64,000 nucleotides of DNA from Bretschneidera sinensis (GCA_023935145.1 CM043699.1:127358536-127422535); one strand, 5' to 3'; shown: positions 10,578 to 23,274, counted from the stretch's first letter. Made by a program: numbers and translations. The notes: generated from the sequence alone by a model not told the origin.

Positions 10578-10867
10578 ATGGCTGGAGCTAGTTATGCTTA
10601 TCTAGTTGCTATGGAGAGGAAGCTAGATATGCTTATAAAAGCCATGATTGCTCAAAACATCTCACCTAGTCCACGAGCCAAACAACTCCAAGTATGTGCT
10701 ATTGTTCTCGTTTTGATCACACTACTGACACTTACCCTTTGTATTCATCTGCAGATCAAGAAAAAGCAAATCATGTGGGACCGAACAACTACAATATATA
10801 CGTAAATACCTATAATCCTGGATGGCAGACTCACCCCAACTTCTCATGGAGCAACAATCAAAATGCC
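10578..10867 (+). pseudogene. Y1: gag remnant with most of capsid deleted
   Basis: Starts MAGASYAYL and continues KLDMLIKAMIAQN, matching the Y2 segment KLDMLVKAMTAMN that lies far inside Y2 gag. About 700 bases of capsid coding sequence are therefore missing between leader and this point. A frameshift near 10705 moves the reading to the frame ending YNPGWQTHPNFSWSNNQNA and a stop. At 10867/10868 the sequence joins minus-strand copia RNase H with no LTR, so Y1's 3' part was lost in a rearrangement. Confidence 0.75.
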
Positions 10868-12972
10868 TAAATCTGTAGGACTTTCCTCCGTAGTCTTCTT
10901 GTCAACATGAATGCATCTTTTCGTACCATTTTTTGGAATGTAATGATACCGAACATCTTCATCCCCTCATGGAACACCGAATTCCTCCACAAGTGCCATA
11001 CACTTTGGCTATCCAAAGATACCACCACCTGCTCTTTTAGGACCTCCCACTCATCTAACAACCCTTTACACCCTATGGCCTCCTTTATGGCCTCCGTAGC
11101 CACTATGCATTCTGCCCTGGTTGTTATGAGTGCTACCACTGACTGCCACTAAGCCTTCAAATACCTCAATAACCACTTCATCCCAAGCCAATGCTTCTTT
11201 CCAGGACTACTCATAAATCTGCTGAGAACACCAATTACTGAGCCTTCAATACCTCATTAACCAGTTTTTCTCCTTTTCTTGGATTCTACACATCCCAAGG
11301 ATATTTTGTGTAAGGCTGAGATCCTTCCTTTCAAACTCCTCACTGAGTTGAGATGTAAACCTTTCCATCCTCTCCCTGCTGTTCTGAACCAACAGCATAT
11401 CATCGACACAGATGAAGATACTCATCATTTTCTCCACCTTGTGTCCAGGTGAGAAAGTTTCTGTGAAACTTATGTCTTCTCTTCTTGTAAACCCATTCGC
11501 CACCATCCTAGCTTTGTTCCAAATTTCATTTCCTGGAGGGTACCCTTCTTTGATCTAGTAAGTGCACTTACATTCTACAACTGTCTGCTTTCCTAGAATT
11601 TTCACCAATTCCCAGAAGTTGTTCTTCCTCAAAGAATCCATTTCTTCTTCCTTAGCTAGCTTCCACTTTGACGAATCCTTACACTCGATGGCATCCATGT
11701 AAGTTTTTAGTTCAACCTCTCCTTCTATCCAAGGAGTTGCTACATTAGCATCCGTAAACCCATATCTCAAAGGTGGTCTAACCACCCTCCTTCCCCAGTC
11801 TCTTGTGAGCTGGTAGTCATTCCGACTTCTTGCATCAACCTCTTCTTGAGTTTCTTGAGCTTGGCCTTCATCTAAGGGCTCTACCTGGTCTAAACCCTCT
11901 TGCCTCATTTGCTTTACCTGAACCAAGTTCTCCTTAATGCGATGCTCTACAACTTCCGGACTGGTTTGCTCACTAGTCCCTGCAGGGCTAGTTTTCTCCA
12001 AGTAGGGAAATAATAATTCATTAAAAATAACATCCCTAGTTATAATCAGTTTCATGCCCTTCTTTTCTAAGGACCACAACCTATATCCCTTAACCCCATC
12101 TCCATATCCTAGAAATACACATTTTCTAGATCTTGGGCTAAGTTTATCCTCCCTTTGATGTGCATACGCAGCACATCCAAAAGTTCTAAGGTTGTTTAAT
12201 TCAGGGGGTTTTCCACTCCACATCTCCATGGGAGTCTTGAGCTCTAAAGCTCTAGAGGGTGATCTATTTACCAATTATACAGCTATAGCCATAGCTTCTC
12301 CCCAAAAATATTTTGGTAAACTGGATCCTATTAGCATGCACCTAACCTTTTCCATAAGGGTCTTATTCATCCACTCAGCAACTCCACTTTACTGAGGGGT
12401 TTCTATAACCATCCTATGTCTTAGAATCCCATTTAACCTATAGAATTGATCAAGTTCTTGGTTAAAAATTTCTAAGCCATTATTAGTTCTTATCCCCTTA
12501 ACTACTCTACCCATTTGAGTCTCAACTAGCCCTTTCCACTCCACTAATTTATTCAAAGGATCTGATTTATTTTTAACCAAATAAACCCAAACCTTTCTTG
12601 AATAATCATCAATTAAAGGCAGAAATTAAATGTTACCTCCCTGTGTTGATGTCTTGGCTGGTCCCCAAAGGTCTGCATGGATGTAGTCAAGAATGCCCTT
12701 AAACTTGTGCACTCCAGTGTTGAAGCTGACCCGGTGTTGCTTCTCAAGAACACAACACTCGCAGAAATCAAGTTCCTCTACTTTGTCACCACCAAGTAAG
12801 CCATCTTCTTTATCTCGGTCCACTGATCCTCCATGACACTTGCTAGAAAAGCATCATCTTCTCTAATAGCCAAGTCCACTTTCTGTTGCATTAGAACCAC
12901 CTTGATCTTCCGCTTCCAAAGGGCAAAGTCTCACTTTCCATCAAACTTCTCAACATAGAAATTTGAAGCCAT
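10868..12972 (-). pseudogene. C1: copia gag-pol, heavily deleted
   Basis: Reading leftwards from the start codon at 12972: the N-terminal ~60 codons of gag, then a direct jump at about 12790-12800 into the GAG-pre-integrase domain (LLGGDKVEELDFCECC). The rest of gag and the protease are lost. Integrase follows with YIHADLWG and the second Asp region near 12480-12520. RT is represented by SSKWKLAKEEEMDSL and ETFSP, then a second deletion jumps to the catalytic motif, here CVDD (11399-11410) instead of YVDD. RNase H (TTRAECIVATEAIKEA, about 11080-11150) runs to 10868, where Y1 cuts it off. Several further stops and shifts. Confidence 0.85.
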
Positions 12973-13201
12973 CTTTGCGGACAAGATCCTTGATTTATGC
13001 ACTACCCACAAATGCTTTCTTCAACCTCAAGAATACAGATCGAAGATGGATCTTAACACCGTTCTTGAATCTACCTCAAGAACACGATCAGATCTTAATC
13101 TTTACATCGTTCTTGAATCACCCAAGAATTTGATCTTTGATTCTTGGAGTCTTGGCTCCGTCACCTTCTTGTTCTTGCTTCGATACCCTCTAACCAAGCT
13201 C

Positions 13202-13231
13202 TGATACCACTGTTCAAAGCTCTGATACCAC
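13202..13231 (-). other. C1: tandemly duplicated iMet primer-binding site
   Basis: The complement of TGGTATCAGAGC occurs twice, 21-22 bases apart (about 13200-13210 and 13220-13231), where C2 and the intact element have one. The site next to the LTR is in the normal position; the second is a local duplication. Confidence 0.7.
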
Positions 13232-15586
13232 TGTTGGAAATCACCTTGACAAGATGCCCAGGTGGTGATCTTCCAAACACCCAAGTCTAGAATGACTTGT
13301 AAAGATTTGGAATCGAAAACAGGAACAGAAAATCAAAGAAAGAAAGAAGACAAACAATTTGTTATCAAGGTTCGGTAATGTGCCTATGTCCCCGTGAGTT
13401 TCTCCGAACTCTCTGCACTAAATCAAATGGTTCTTACAAGTTACAACAATCCCCTTTAAGAAACCAAGTTCTTGAAGAAACCAAGAAGAGAAGAAAGGAA
13501 GAAGATGAGAACTAACAATGCTCTCTTTCTAATCTAGACTTCTCTATCTTTTACACCCAGCCTTACTACAAAGAGTCTATCTTGTGTTTATGTCTCTTAC
13601 ACAATTCTCTTGATAAGAACTCATAATATCTATATGTTTGTTATATTTCCTCATGTTTTAATAGTTATAGTTGCTTAAATCTTGGATTTTGATTATGTTT
13701 CGTATTTTGTAGAGTATATTGAGGAGTTAAATCAAATTGAATTCAAAATCAAGAGATTTGTGAAGATTGGACAGAAAGTGGAAGCTGCAGTGCCAGAAAG
13801 CTGAAGCTACAACGCTGAAATGGCAATAATTGTGAAAAGAGGACAAAAAACTAAAGCTGCAGCGCCAGAAAGCTGAAGTTGCAGTGCTGAAATGGTGATA
13901 ATATGTGAAGATTGGGTAGCAACTTGGAGTTGCAGCCCCGGGAAGTTGGCGCTACAGTGCCAGCCCGTGGGTTTTGAAAGTTATAAATACTAACCCTAGC
14001 TTAAAGAAAAGGTGATCTCGGATAGAAGGCGCGACTATTGAATAGAAAAATTCCTCTTCTCTTTTCTTTAGGTTTTCTTTTAATTATGAGTAGCTAAATA
14101 CTTTTCTTCCGGCTGAAGGATAATTAAAGTTTTGGTTCTTCAAGAATTGTGAGATCTAAATAATTTTCATTTCTCTTTTATTTCTTCTCTATTTATATAT
14201 CTTCTGTGTTTATTAAAAATTATTGTCTTAGTTGATTGATGCAAAGGTCCCATTGTTCAAATTATCAGGTCAATAAATTGCCATTTAGAACTTTAAATCC
14301 ATAATTTTTTAATTGTTCTAATATTAGTGGTAAAATAACAAAGTTGATTATAGAGAGATTTTCGATTTATGTTATGGAGATATATAACCTAGTCTAAATG
14401 AATCGAGCTTGTGTATTTGTTGGCTAGAATTGGAAGTCTCTCTAATTATTAATGTTGTCGATAGATTAAATCCTAAGAGCTTGTTTAGGGTTGTTTATTA
14501 ACAAGGGAAGTAATCAAAGAGCTTGTTTTGGTTATCGAGAAAGTAAGGAGAGATAGGTTGTTAGAGCTTGTTAACAACCATAACCAATTTAGTGAAGAAT
14601 AGAAGATTTTATCCTTGTATCTGTGATCAATTCTCTGAACCAATTATGAAATTATACCTTTGGTTGGATATTTGCCTGATATTGATTTCTCCTTAGTTTT
14701 TAGTTGATTATAATTGCTTTCTCTTTTATTTAACTCCGAAATTTCAAACCCTCTTTTCCTTTGCTTTAATTTTCATTAAAATAAATCTACCCAATCCCTG
14801 TGGATACGACCTTACTCATCATTGTTACAATTTGTATTTTTCAAGAGTGAGAATTTTATAATTTGTTGGATTCGACACCCACCATCTCTCTTGTATTATA
14901 ATTGATCTCACAATGTCACAATGTATTCTCTATTCTCTTATGTGAAAAATGAGGCTAGGGAACCCCTTTTATAGCCACCCACTTCTAAGTCATTCTTGAG
15001 ATTTAATCCTCACCCTTTGATCATGATTACCATTTAATCATGGCCCTCCATCACTCCTAAGTGGTGCTGTGCATTTTAACCTTGCACCCACGCACCTAAG
15101 AGGGGCTTGAAACAGGCTATCCATGTGTGCAGCATTTTGCCTAGCGCCTAGGTGCTCAACAGGGCGCGGTGAGGTGCTGGGTAGAGTCCACTTGGAGTAG
15201 CTCTTGGGTGGTGAGGTACTGGTGCATGCGCAGTGCTGTGCTGGTGCGTTCCTGGAGGCATGCACACTGAGCGGTGCGATGCTGGGCTGTGCGCGGTGTG
15301 GTGTTGGTGCATCCCTGGAGTCCCCATTCTGCAAGGCACGATGCTGGAGAAGGAGGGGCGTGGATCACACTGATGCTGCCCCCTTCTCCCAGCTGTGCAC
15401 ACACTTTTCTACTTGTATGCAGAAGTGTGCACACTAGTGCGCCTAGCCTTACCTTACTCCAAAGTGATGCACACATATGTGTGCAGTCTTCTAACTTGCT
15501 GAACTTTAATCCTCCACCCTTGGTTTAGACTTTAACCATCTTTGAACCATGTTGGGATCTGCTTAAACCTTAGACAAATACCAACA
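13232..15586 (-). repeat. C1: 5' LTR, interrupted by a solo LTR
   Basis: Copia-family LTR in two parts, 13232-13610 and 14885-15586 (about 1080 bp without the insert), from TGTTGGAAATCACC to ...CAACA. TATA-like sequence lies near 14965-14978 (minus). Upstream, 15060-15440 is unusually GC-rich for this window, with repeated GCGC, GTGC and TGCAC words. The GC-rich ORFs there are spurious. The LTR starts inside C2 pol: the C2 frame is interrupted after SSAVGSVMFTMVS, with candidate target site CTTAC at 15587-15591; the partner site is lost. Confidence 0.75.
13611..14884 (+). repeat. Solo LTR nested in C1, perfect TSD TCTCT
   Basis: A 1274-bp LTR beginning TGATAAGAACTC and ending CACCCACCA, flanked by TCTCT at 13606-13610 and 14885-14889. 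TATA box TATAAATA near 13982. Immediately upstream (about 13780-13965) is a repeated block of 'gctgcagtgccagaaagctg' type in two diverged copies, followed by GC-rich 'ccccgggaagttggcgct'. The U5 side has 'cccaatccctgtggatacga', typical of gypsy LTRs. No interior sequence remains, so this is the product of LTR-LTR recombination. Confidence 0.88.
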
Positions 15587-18500
15587 CTTACCATAGTGAA
15601 CATAACTGAACCAACCGCACTAGAGTAAGGGACCTTTTCCATTTCCTTCTTCTTCCCTTCTGATCTCAGACATTGATTACTAGAGAACTTGAAATGACCA
15701 ACAAAGGGAATCTTCACTAGTTTACATCTTCCATAGAAAATTTAGATATCATCATTTCTATATAGGAAGTCTGAGAAATCTACAATCTGTTTCTCTCCCT
15801 TTCCCAGATTATATTTATCCCAAGGATCTTCTATATATGGCCAAGATCTTTCATCTCAAACTCCAAACTGAGTTGAGACTTCAATTCTTCTATCCTCTTC
15901 CATGCTACTCCCAACCAGCAGCATATCATCGACATAGATGAGTATAATCACCACTTCCTCCACCTTATGCCCCTTATAGTACAAGCACGAATAATAGTAG
16001 CTTCTCATGAAACCCAAGCTAGTCACAAAGGAATCGAACCTCTTATTCCATTACCAAGGTGATTGCTTCAGGCCATAGAGAGATTTCTTCAATTGACACA
16101 CCAACTCTCCCTGCCTTCCTTCCTTATAGCCTTCAGGTTGCTATGTAGATGGTCTCATCAAGCTCTCCATGCAAGAATGTTGTCTTCACATCCATTTGCT
16201 CGATCTCCCAATCTAATTGGACCACCATTGCCAATACTATCCGTATCGTCTTGTACTTCACAACCGGTGAAAATATTTTGGTGAAATCTATGCTTTCTCT
16301 TTGTGTGAACCACTTCACCACCAACCTAGCTTTATACCAAACTTCATCCCCTAGAGGATTCCCTTCTTTGATCTTGTAGATCCACCTACAATCCACAACT
16401 CTCTGTTTTTCTGGTTTGGGTACCAATTCCCAAAAGTTGTTCTTCCTCAAAGAATCCATTTCTTCCTCCATAGCTAGCTGCCATTTTGACGACTCCTTAA
16501 ATTCCATGGCTTCCATGTAAGTTTCTGGTTCAACCATCCCTCCTATCTAAGGAGCTTCTACATTAGTATCCGCAAACCCATATCTCAAAGGTGGTCTAAC
16601 CACCCTCCTTTCCCAGTCCCTTGTGGGCTGGTAGTCATTCTGACTTATTGTATCATCCCCTTCCAGTTCAGCCTCCTCTTGAGTATCCCGAGCATGGCCT
16701 TCATCAATGGGCTCTACCTGGTTCGAACCCTCTCGCCTTCCTTGCTTTACCTGAACTGAATTTTCCTTGATGCAATGCTCCACAAATTTCGGACTGGTTT
16801 GCTCACTAGACCCTACAGGGTTAGTTTTCTCCAAATAGGGAAATAACAATTCATTAAAAATAACATCCCTACTTTTTATGAGTTTCATTCCTTTTGGTTC
16901 TAAGGACCACAACCTATACCCCTTAACCCCATCACCATACCCTAGAAATACACATTTTCTAGACCTTGGGTTAAGTTTATCATCCTTTTCATGTGCAAAC
17001 GCAGCACACCCAAAAGTCCTAAGGTTGCTCAACTCAGAGGGTTTCCCACTCCACATTTCACGGGAGTTTTAAGCTCTAAATCTCTAAAGGGTGATCTATT
17101 TACCAAGTATGTAGCAGTAGACACAGCTTCCCCCCTAAAATAGTTTGGTAATCCAGATCCTATTAACATGCACCTAACCTTTTTCCATAAGGGTCCTATT
17201 CATCCTCTCAGCAACTCCATTTTGCTGAGGTGTTTTTACAACCGTTCTATGTTTTAGAATGCCATTTTAACTCACAGAATTTATCAAAATTCTTATTGCA
17301 AAATTCTAAGCCATTATCGGTTCGTAAAGCCTTAATTACCCTACCCGTTTGAGTCTCCAGCAACTTTTTTCACACCACAAATTTATTCAAAGCATCTGAT
17401 TTATTTTTAAGCAAATAAGCCCAAACCTTTCTTGAATAATAATCAATTAAAGACTGAAAGTAAAAGTTACCTCCCTGTGTTGGTGTTCTTGTTGGTCCGC
17501 AAAGGTCCGAATGAATGTAGTTAAGAATGCCTTTAGACTTGTGCACTCCGGTGTTGAAGCTGACCCGGTGTTGCTTCCCAAGAACGCAACACTCGCAGAA
17601 ATCGAGTTTCTCTACTTTGTCACCACCAAGTAGACCATCCTTGCTGAGAACTTGCAGACCCTTTTCGCTTATATGTCCCAAGCGAGTGTGCCAAAGGGTT
17701 GCCTTATCCATCTCAACCATCAAGCTTGGTGCTTGATCCTTGATTTCTATCTCTCCGATCATCTCATAGAGTCCATCTTTCATTGATGCTTTGATCACTA
17801 CCAAAGATCCCTTAGTCACCTTGATCTTTCCTCCCTCTGCCTTGTATATATATCCCATGGAATCTATCTGCCCCAATGAGATCAAAATCATTTTCTAATC
17901 CGAAAGATACCTCACATTCCGTAGCAGCCTTGTGACTCCATTAAATATCCTCAACTGGATGTCTCCTATCCCCCTTACTTGGCAAGAAATGTCATTCCCC
18001 AAGAAAACCTTTCCATCATTGGTTTCCTGGAAATTCTTGAACCAATCCTTGTGAGGGCACATGTGATAAGTGCACCCGGAATCCAGGATCCATTTCTCGC
18101 TGCCTTGCCTCCTGCACACATTTGAGCACACAATAAAAACATCATCTTGTTGTTCTCCTTTGGCAATAGAAGCCTCTCCATTCTTATTATGGCTTCCTCC
18201 TCTCTCATCCCATATCTTCTTCTTGCAAACTCTCCTGAAATGACCCTCCTTATTGCAGTAGTAGCATCTCCTTCCTCTAAACTTTGATTTGGAATGCGAT
18301 CTCCCATGGTTCTGCTCTCTACTCTTTGATTTCTCCCGGTAGTTTCCATGAATGCTACTGCCATTCCGGGTTGCTAGCCTTCATCTAATGAATATCCCTT
18401 CTCCATTTGATGCTTCCCTCATCTTGGCTTTGAAATCATGAGCCCTTATGGAATTGATCACAATCTCCTTGGTTAAAGTATCTCTTCCATATTCAATAGC

Positions 18501-18980
18501 ATTAATCAAATTATCAAAACAATCAGGAAGAGAATTCAACAAAATAACAGTCAATTGTTCATCCGAGAATGTTATGCTATAACTATTCAAATCTTGAACT
18601 AGCTTATTAAACACATCAAGATTATCTTGCAACTCTTTATTATGATCCATTTTAAAAGCAAAGATTCTTTTAAGAAGATAAATCGTATTAGGGAGAGTTT
18701 TGGTCAGAAACAACTCATCTAGTTTCTTCCATATGACAACAGGATCTTTCGAGTCTCCGCACTCCCTTGTGACACTATCTGACATGTGCAAGAAAATAGT
18801 GTTGTATGCCATCTTCTTTATCTCAATCCAGTGGACCTCTGTGATACTTGCTAGAAAAGTGTCATCTTCTCCAATCGTCAAGTCCACCTTCTGTTGCATA
18901 AGAACAGCCTTGATCTTCCGCTTCCAAAGTGAAAAGTCTCCATTTCCATCAAACTTCTCAACAATGAAATTTTAAGCCAT
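15587..18980 (-). pseudogene. C2: copia gag-pol, best preserved minus copy
   Basis: Reading leftwards from 18980: gag starts MA followed by a stop at codon 3, then NFIVEKFDG-type sequence; QQKVDLTIGEDDTF and LPDCFDNLINAIEYG are clear. A zinc knuckle of CYYCNKEGHFRRVC type lies near 18222-18265. Protease has LDSGCTYHMCPHKDW (about 18050-18090). GAG-pre-integrase LWHTRLGHISEKGLQ and CECCVLGKQHR lie near 17560-17700, and integrase core follows. RT has [35 protein letters not shown] and an intact YVDD (15925-15936). The frame breaks at several stops. It is cut at 15587 by C1, before RNase H. Confidence 0.87.
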
Positions 18981-19189
18981 CTTGCGGAGAAAATCCTAGA
19001 TTTATGCAGCACCCACAATTTCTTTCCCAAACTTCTAAATCTCAAGAACTCGATCAAAGATACATCTCAATACCGTTCTTGAATCACCCTCAAGAACACG
19101 ATCAGATCTTGATCCCAGCACCGTTCTTGAATCACCCAAGAAGTTGGTCTTTGATTCTTGTAGTATTACTCCGATACCCAGCTGTGCTA

Positions 19190-19202
19190 GTTCTGATACC
19201 AC
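19190..19202 (-). other. C2: iMet primer-binding site
   Basis: Complement reads GTGGTATCAGAAC, next to the LTR terminus. One change from TGGTATCAGAGC. Confidence 0.75.
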
Positions 19203-20092
19203 TGTTGGGAAATCACCTTCTTGATGCCTAGGTGGTGATCTTGCAAACACCCAAGTCTAGAATGACTTGTCATGAATCGAAAACAAAATAGAAATCAAAT
19301 AAAAGAAAGAACATAGCAATTGTTATCGAGCTTCGGTAATGTTCCTACGTCCCCGTGAGTTCCTCTGAACTCTCTACACTAAATCAATGGTTTTTACAAG
19401 TTACAGCAACTCCTCTTCAAGAAACCTCTTGTTCTTGAAGAATGAAAGAAGAGAGAAAAGAAAGTGGTAAGGTCTTGAGTTACCCTGGAACTTTCCCCCT
19501 TGGAAATTCCACTTACAAGTCCCTTGAATCCCCTCTCTATACTGCTCTCTTTCTAAACTACCAGCCTCTCTAATGAGTCTCTCTTGCTTTGTGTCTTTGC
19601 ACTCTTATAATTGATTTCTCATTCATAATCACAAGTTATGTTGATTTGCACCTAGATGACCCTATATATAGTGCACCAACTTCTTAACCAATCTTGAAGG
19701 TCAATATCCACCCTTAGATCTTGAGGACTAGTCAACCATAGCCTTTGATCAAGTCTAAGTGATCCTGTGCGTATTGATTATGCATCCACACACCTAACAA
19801 AAGGCTGGAAAAATCAGCATCAGTGTGCCTTCAAGCCGCGGCCTAGAACAGGGCAAGCCGCTGCCTGGAAGGGGCTGAAATCTTCTATCATGCTGGAGGC
19901 CGCGGCCTAGAGTGGTTGAGCCATGGTGCGTAGGGCCAGGTAGTGGCGCACACTCCTCGGACCGTGACATACAGCTACTCTCCTATCTTTTGGACTTCCT
20001 GGAGGCTAAGGCGCACACACCTTGAGCCGAGGCGCCAAGACTTGATGCTGAACCCTTTCAAACCATGTTTAAACCTTAGATAAACACCAACA
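19203..20092 (-). repeat. C2: 5' LTR
   Basis: An 890-bp copia LTR from TGTTGGTGTTTATC (minus start at 20092) to the primer-binding site. TATA box CTATATATAG near 19665 (minus). Upstream of it, 19830-20040 holds repeated GC-rich words including CCGCGGCC-type palindromes ('gccgcggcc' near 19836 and 19909). The right flank (ATTAA, 20093-20097) has no partner in the window. Confidence 0.85.
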
Positions 20093-21658
20093 ATTAAACT
20101 TTAAAGAAAGTTTCGACTGAACATTAATCAAGCACTAATCCACCAGTTCTCATATTGAATTTAATATACTCTTATTTCTTCTCATCCTTGCTACATTATT
20201 CCATCGCCCCTTTATCCTAATAACAAAACCTATCATATTGTATCCATAAATTCTTCACTTAACTTATTTCACTATCCTGTTCTTTTCTACTAGAACTCGG
20301 TGGTAACACAACTTTCCTTACTTCTTACTTATTCTCTCATCAATTGGCTCATTAAATTACAATATTTTTATTCCCTATTTCACCTCCATCTTTCTAACCA
20401 ACTTTTATACTTCAATTTACTTTCTTGGTTGAACTATATTTTTCAACTCCTCCTCTTTTTCTTGTTTCTTCTTCTGGTCCGATTAGGGGACCAAAACTTC
20501 TAGGAAACCACTTAACATTTCATCTCTGTAACTTTCCTTACTGAATCCCCTGTTTAACTACACGACATACATCAAAATCCAATAGTTTCTTTTAATTTAG
20601 TATTACTAATAGTCCTCAAATATGGCATTTCGCAGTCACATCTTCCAATCTACACTATTCTTCAAAAGGCGCCTCTTAATCCATTCACGATTGCCATTTT
20701 CTTTCTTACACTTAATAAAATCTATTATCATCTCCTTAATGCTTTTCGATAACTTTTTGGTTTGTTTATGATCTTCCCTTCACTTTATATTGTACTTCAT
20801 TACAGCTTAAACATTTAGTAATCCTTACTCCTTTTAACCATCTCCTTCATTAATAATTTCTTCTAATTCCTTCCTTTTCTAGTACACCCCTAACTTCATT
20901 GATTCTTAAATTACTAACTTTTCTCTTGCAATTCCTTTTCTAGATACCAAGGGCATTTTACAAATTTATATCCTTCAATAATGTAAAACTCTTAAGTTCC
21001 TTCAAGTAGCACTAACCACTTAACCAAAAATTTACTTATACTCTTTTTTATACCTGCAATTTCATCTATATTCCTACATATACTTTAATCACCCTTCTCA
21101 AGTATTACTTCCTAATAACCCTTCTCAAAACTTTCCACACTTCTAATATACTCACAATCCAACCTTTAAAGCACTTTAGTTCAATACCTAAGCTACCTTT
21201 TTCTTCGTACTCAACATCTAAGTACACACACATAAGCCTACTACTTAAAACTTCTTTTACTTCGAGTCTCCATTTTACAACAACTATTTCTTAGACCAAT
21301 ACCACACAATAATTATACAATCATTAATCATCAACACTTTAACATAACAACATGAAGAATAATCATCAAAAGAAAAGTTCTTATGTAACTCAGTTTAGTC
21401 TCATATCATTAGGGAAAGTCAATCTTAATAATAATTCAAATCCTTTTTTCGACTAGTATCTCATTAATAAATTGTCAACAGTTGCATCAGTCATAGCAAA
21501 ACTTTCAAGTAATTAAAACCCTTCAAAGGTTATTTTCTCATCATTCACCTTTCAACATCATCATCAAACCACCAACCACATATTAATGCTTTTACTTATA
21601 TAAACAATACGTCAATCAAATACTTCATCGCATTAAGCGATTGTACCAATATCATATT
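20093..21658 (-). repeat. X2 interior, inverted copy of the X family
   Basis: Pyrimidine-rich on the plus strand and the complement of X1 interior: the blocks near 21180-21310 and 20830-20950 match 5366-5470 and 6330-6430 in reverse. X2 extends about 730 bases beyond the point where X1 is cut at 6431. No protein domain is recognisable; the small ORF at 20300-20503 is hydrophobic by composition only. Confidence 0.6.
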
Positions 21659-22645
21659 TGTTGACCCTGAATGATTTTGATAGTGACAAAAATCTTAATT
21701 AAGCACTAATGAATATTACTTAAGTGATACAGATTGTTAATAGTGCTTATACATCAAAGGAGATCAAGATTGTAGAAATTGGTGAATCAAAGTTGATGAT
21801 CTCAAAAGTCAATAAGTTCTCCAAAAGAACAAATTCAAGGAGAATAATTTAAATGCAACTTCAAAGACAGTAAGGATAAATTATAGGTTTGAATCCTAAG
21901 ATACACTTTGTAAGCATTTCAATTTTTAGGAGCTAATTAAATTTGCATTACGTTTTATTATATAGCCTTAATTAATTGAAGATATAAAATTTCCACGTGA
22001 TTTTATTAAATGAAAATAAATTTTTTAGGCTCAATACTTAACATGCACTAATTGAACTTAAGAAGAATTTATGTTGACATAGAAAATTATTTGAGCATTT
22101 GTAATATATCTTTCTTCATATATCTTGCACACACATTAAGGTTAAATTTGTAATATATTTTGTCATCATCAAAATGCCTCAATCAAGAAATATATTAAAT
22201 TAATTTTGATGATAACAAAACACTTTTGAAGTGTTTAACTCGTGTGTTTAATGTGCAAGAAATTTTGATTCAATTAAGAGATTTTTCGGAACTCAAAAAT
22301 CCAAAAAGAATAAAGAATATGAAGAAAATTGATGTTGAAAACATTGTTCATCCTGAAAACACTGTAGCAGTGCATAAAAACTGACCCAGTGGTGAATAGT
22401 ACTAGTCGACTGGGTGCTCGAAAAGTCAGTTTTCGCATCAGTTATAAAGGACAGTTGACTGCTATAAGTGGACAGTCAACTGGGTACGTTACAACAGCTA
22501 TATTTTTTGAATTTAAAAGGCTATAAACTTGTCTCTAACGGTTCTATTTTGTCTCCAACTGCTAGAAGACTTCAAGACACTATAAATCCACTACTGCAGT
22601 CTCACCACTTTCCCCTCTTATAATACACTAACTATATATATAGTG
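21659..22645 (+). repeat. SIRE-like LTR fragment (U3 to start of R)
   Basis: Begins TGTTGACCCTGAATG, matching the start of the SIRE LTR at 63295 (TGTTGACCCTTTATC on the minus strand) and sharing the following 'gacaaaa' context. CAGTCGACTG-type motifs lie at about 22405, 22450 and 22475, followed by TATA-like sequence 'actataaatccac' near 22580. X2-like sequence resumes near 22645, so the LTR is truncated. No TSD found. A second block resembling an LTR start occurs near 22190, so this may be two overlapping fragments. Confidence 0.5.
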
Positions 22646-23274
22646 TCAAATGCATTCATGAAGCAATGAATATGTACTCAGGTATTTATCAACCAACCAC
22701 CTTATAATTTCACAACAATCCAATCAGTCATCTTCATCACAATTTCATACATCATGATTTCTCAACACATCTACATCAATTTATCTATAACTCATACCTT
22801 ATACATTCCTATCTCCACATATATTTATATAATTCCTAATACATTATTCCTTATTATTTTCATACTAAAAGTCTTCAATACTCACATTTCTTATAATTAT
22901 ACTATTGTGATTTTTCATCATCAATTATGTTTTCATATTTTTATTTCTAGTTTTAATCTCTAATAGGCTTACCAAAAGTAAGGAGTACTCAACTCATTAT
23001 GCGTTCCACAACTCGTACCAAACTACTTCCTTTACTCTTTAATGGTGTCCACCATTTGCACCTAGAAGTGAACAAAAAATGCCTAATTCCCATCATTATC
23101 AATTATAAATGAATCCTATAAAACCCCAATGTGTGTGCACGAAATCAAAAATCAAGAAGTCAAGACGTTAAGCCCTTTTTCAAATCATTTACTTTAAATC
23201 TAAACAAATTAATTTTTATGAATAATAACACTCTTAAAAGTGTTTCAATCATACTTTCAAGGTATATAAACATG
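22646..23274 (-). repeat. X2 LTR, part 1
   Basis: Complement of X-family LTR sequence: the block at 22965-23030 matches 30310-30350 ('gatgagtacaccttactttt') and 44500-44560. It is split from 29288-30235 by the copia insertion at 23275. The ORF at 22754-22963 is chance in AT-rich DNA. Confidence 0.5.

Noticed and set aside
15038..15528. GC-rich Cys/His/Pro-rich ORFs on both strands
   Set aside because: They cover the GC-rich U3 block of the C1 LTR; no domain, several frames open at once, as expected for GC-rich repeats.
20300..20503. Hydrophobic ORF as a small membrane protein
   Set aside because: Lies in the pyrimidine-rich strand of X2 interior; hydrophobic Leu/Phe content follows from composition and is not kept in X1 or X3.
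4754..21658. One giant palindrome centred on the copia cluster
   Set aside because: X1 and X2 are homologous and inverted, but their ends differ by about 730 bases and the DNA between them is not symmetrical beyond the 6.9-8.9-kb gag pair.
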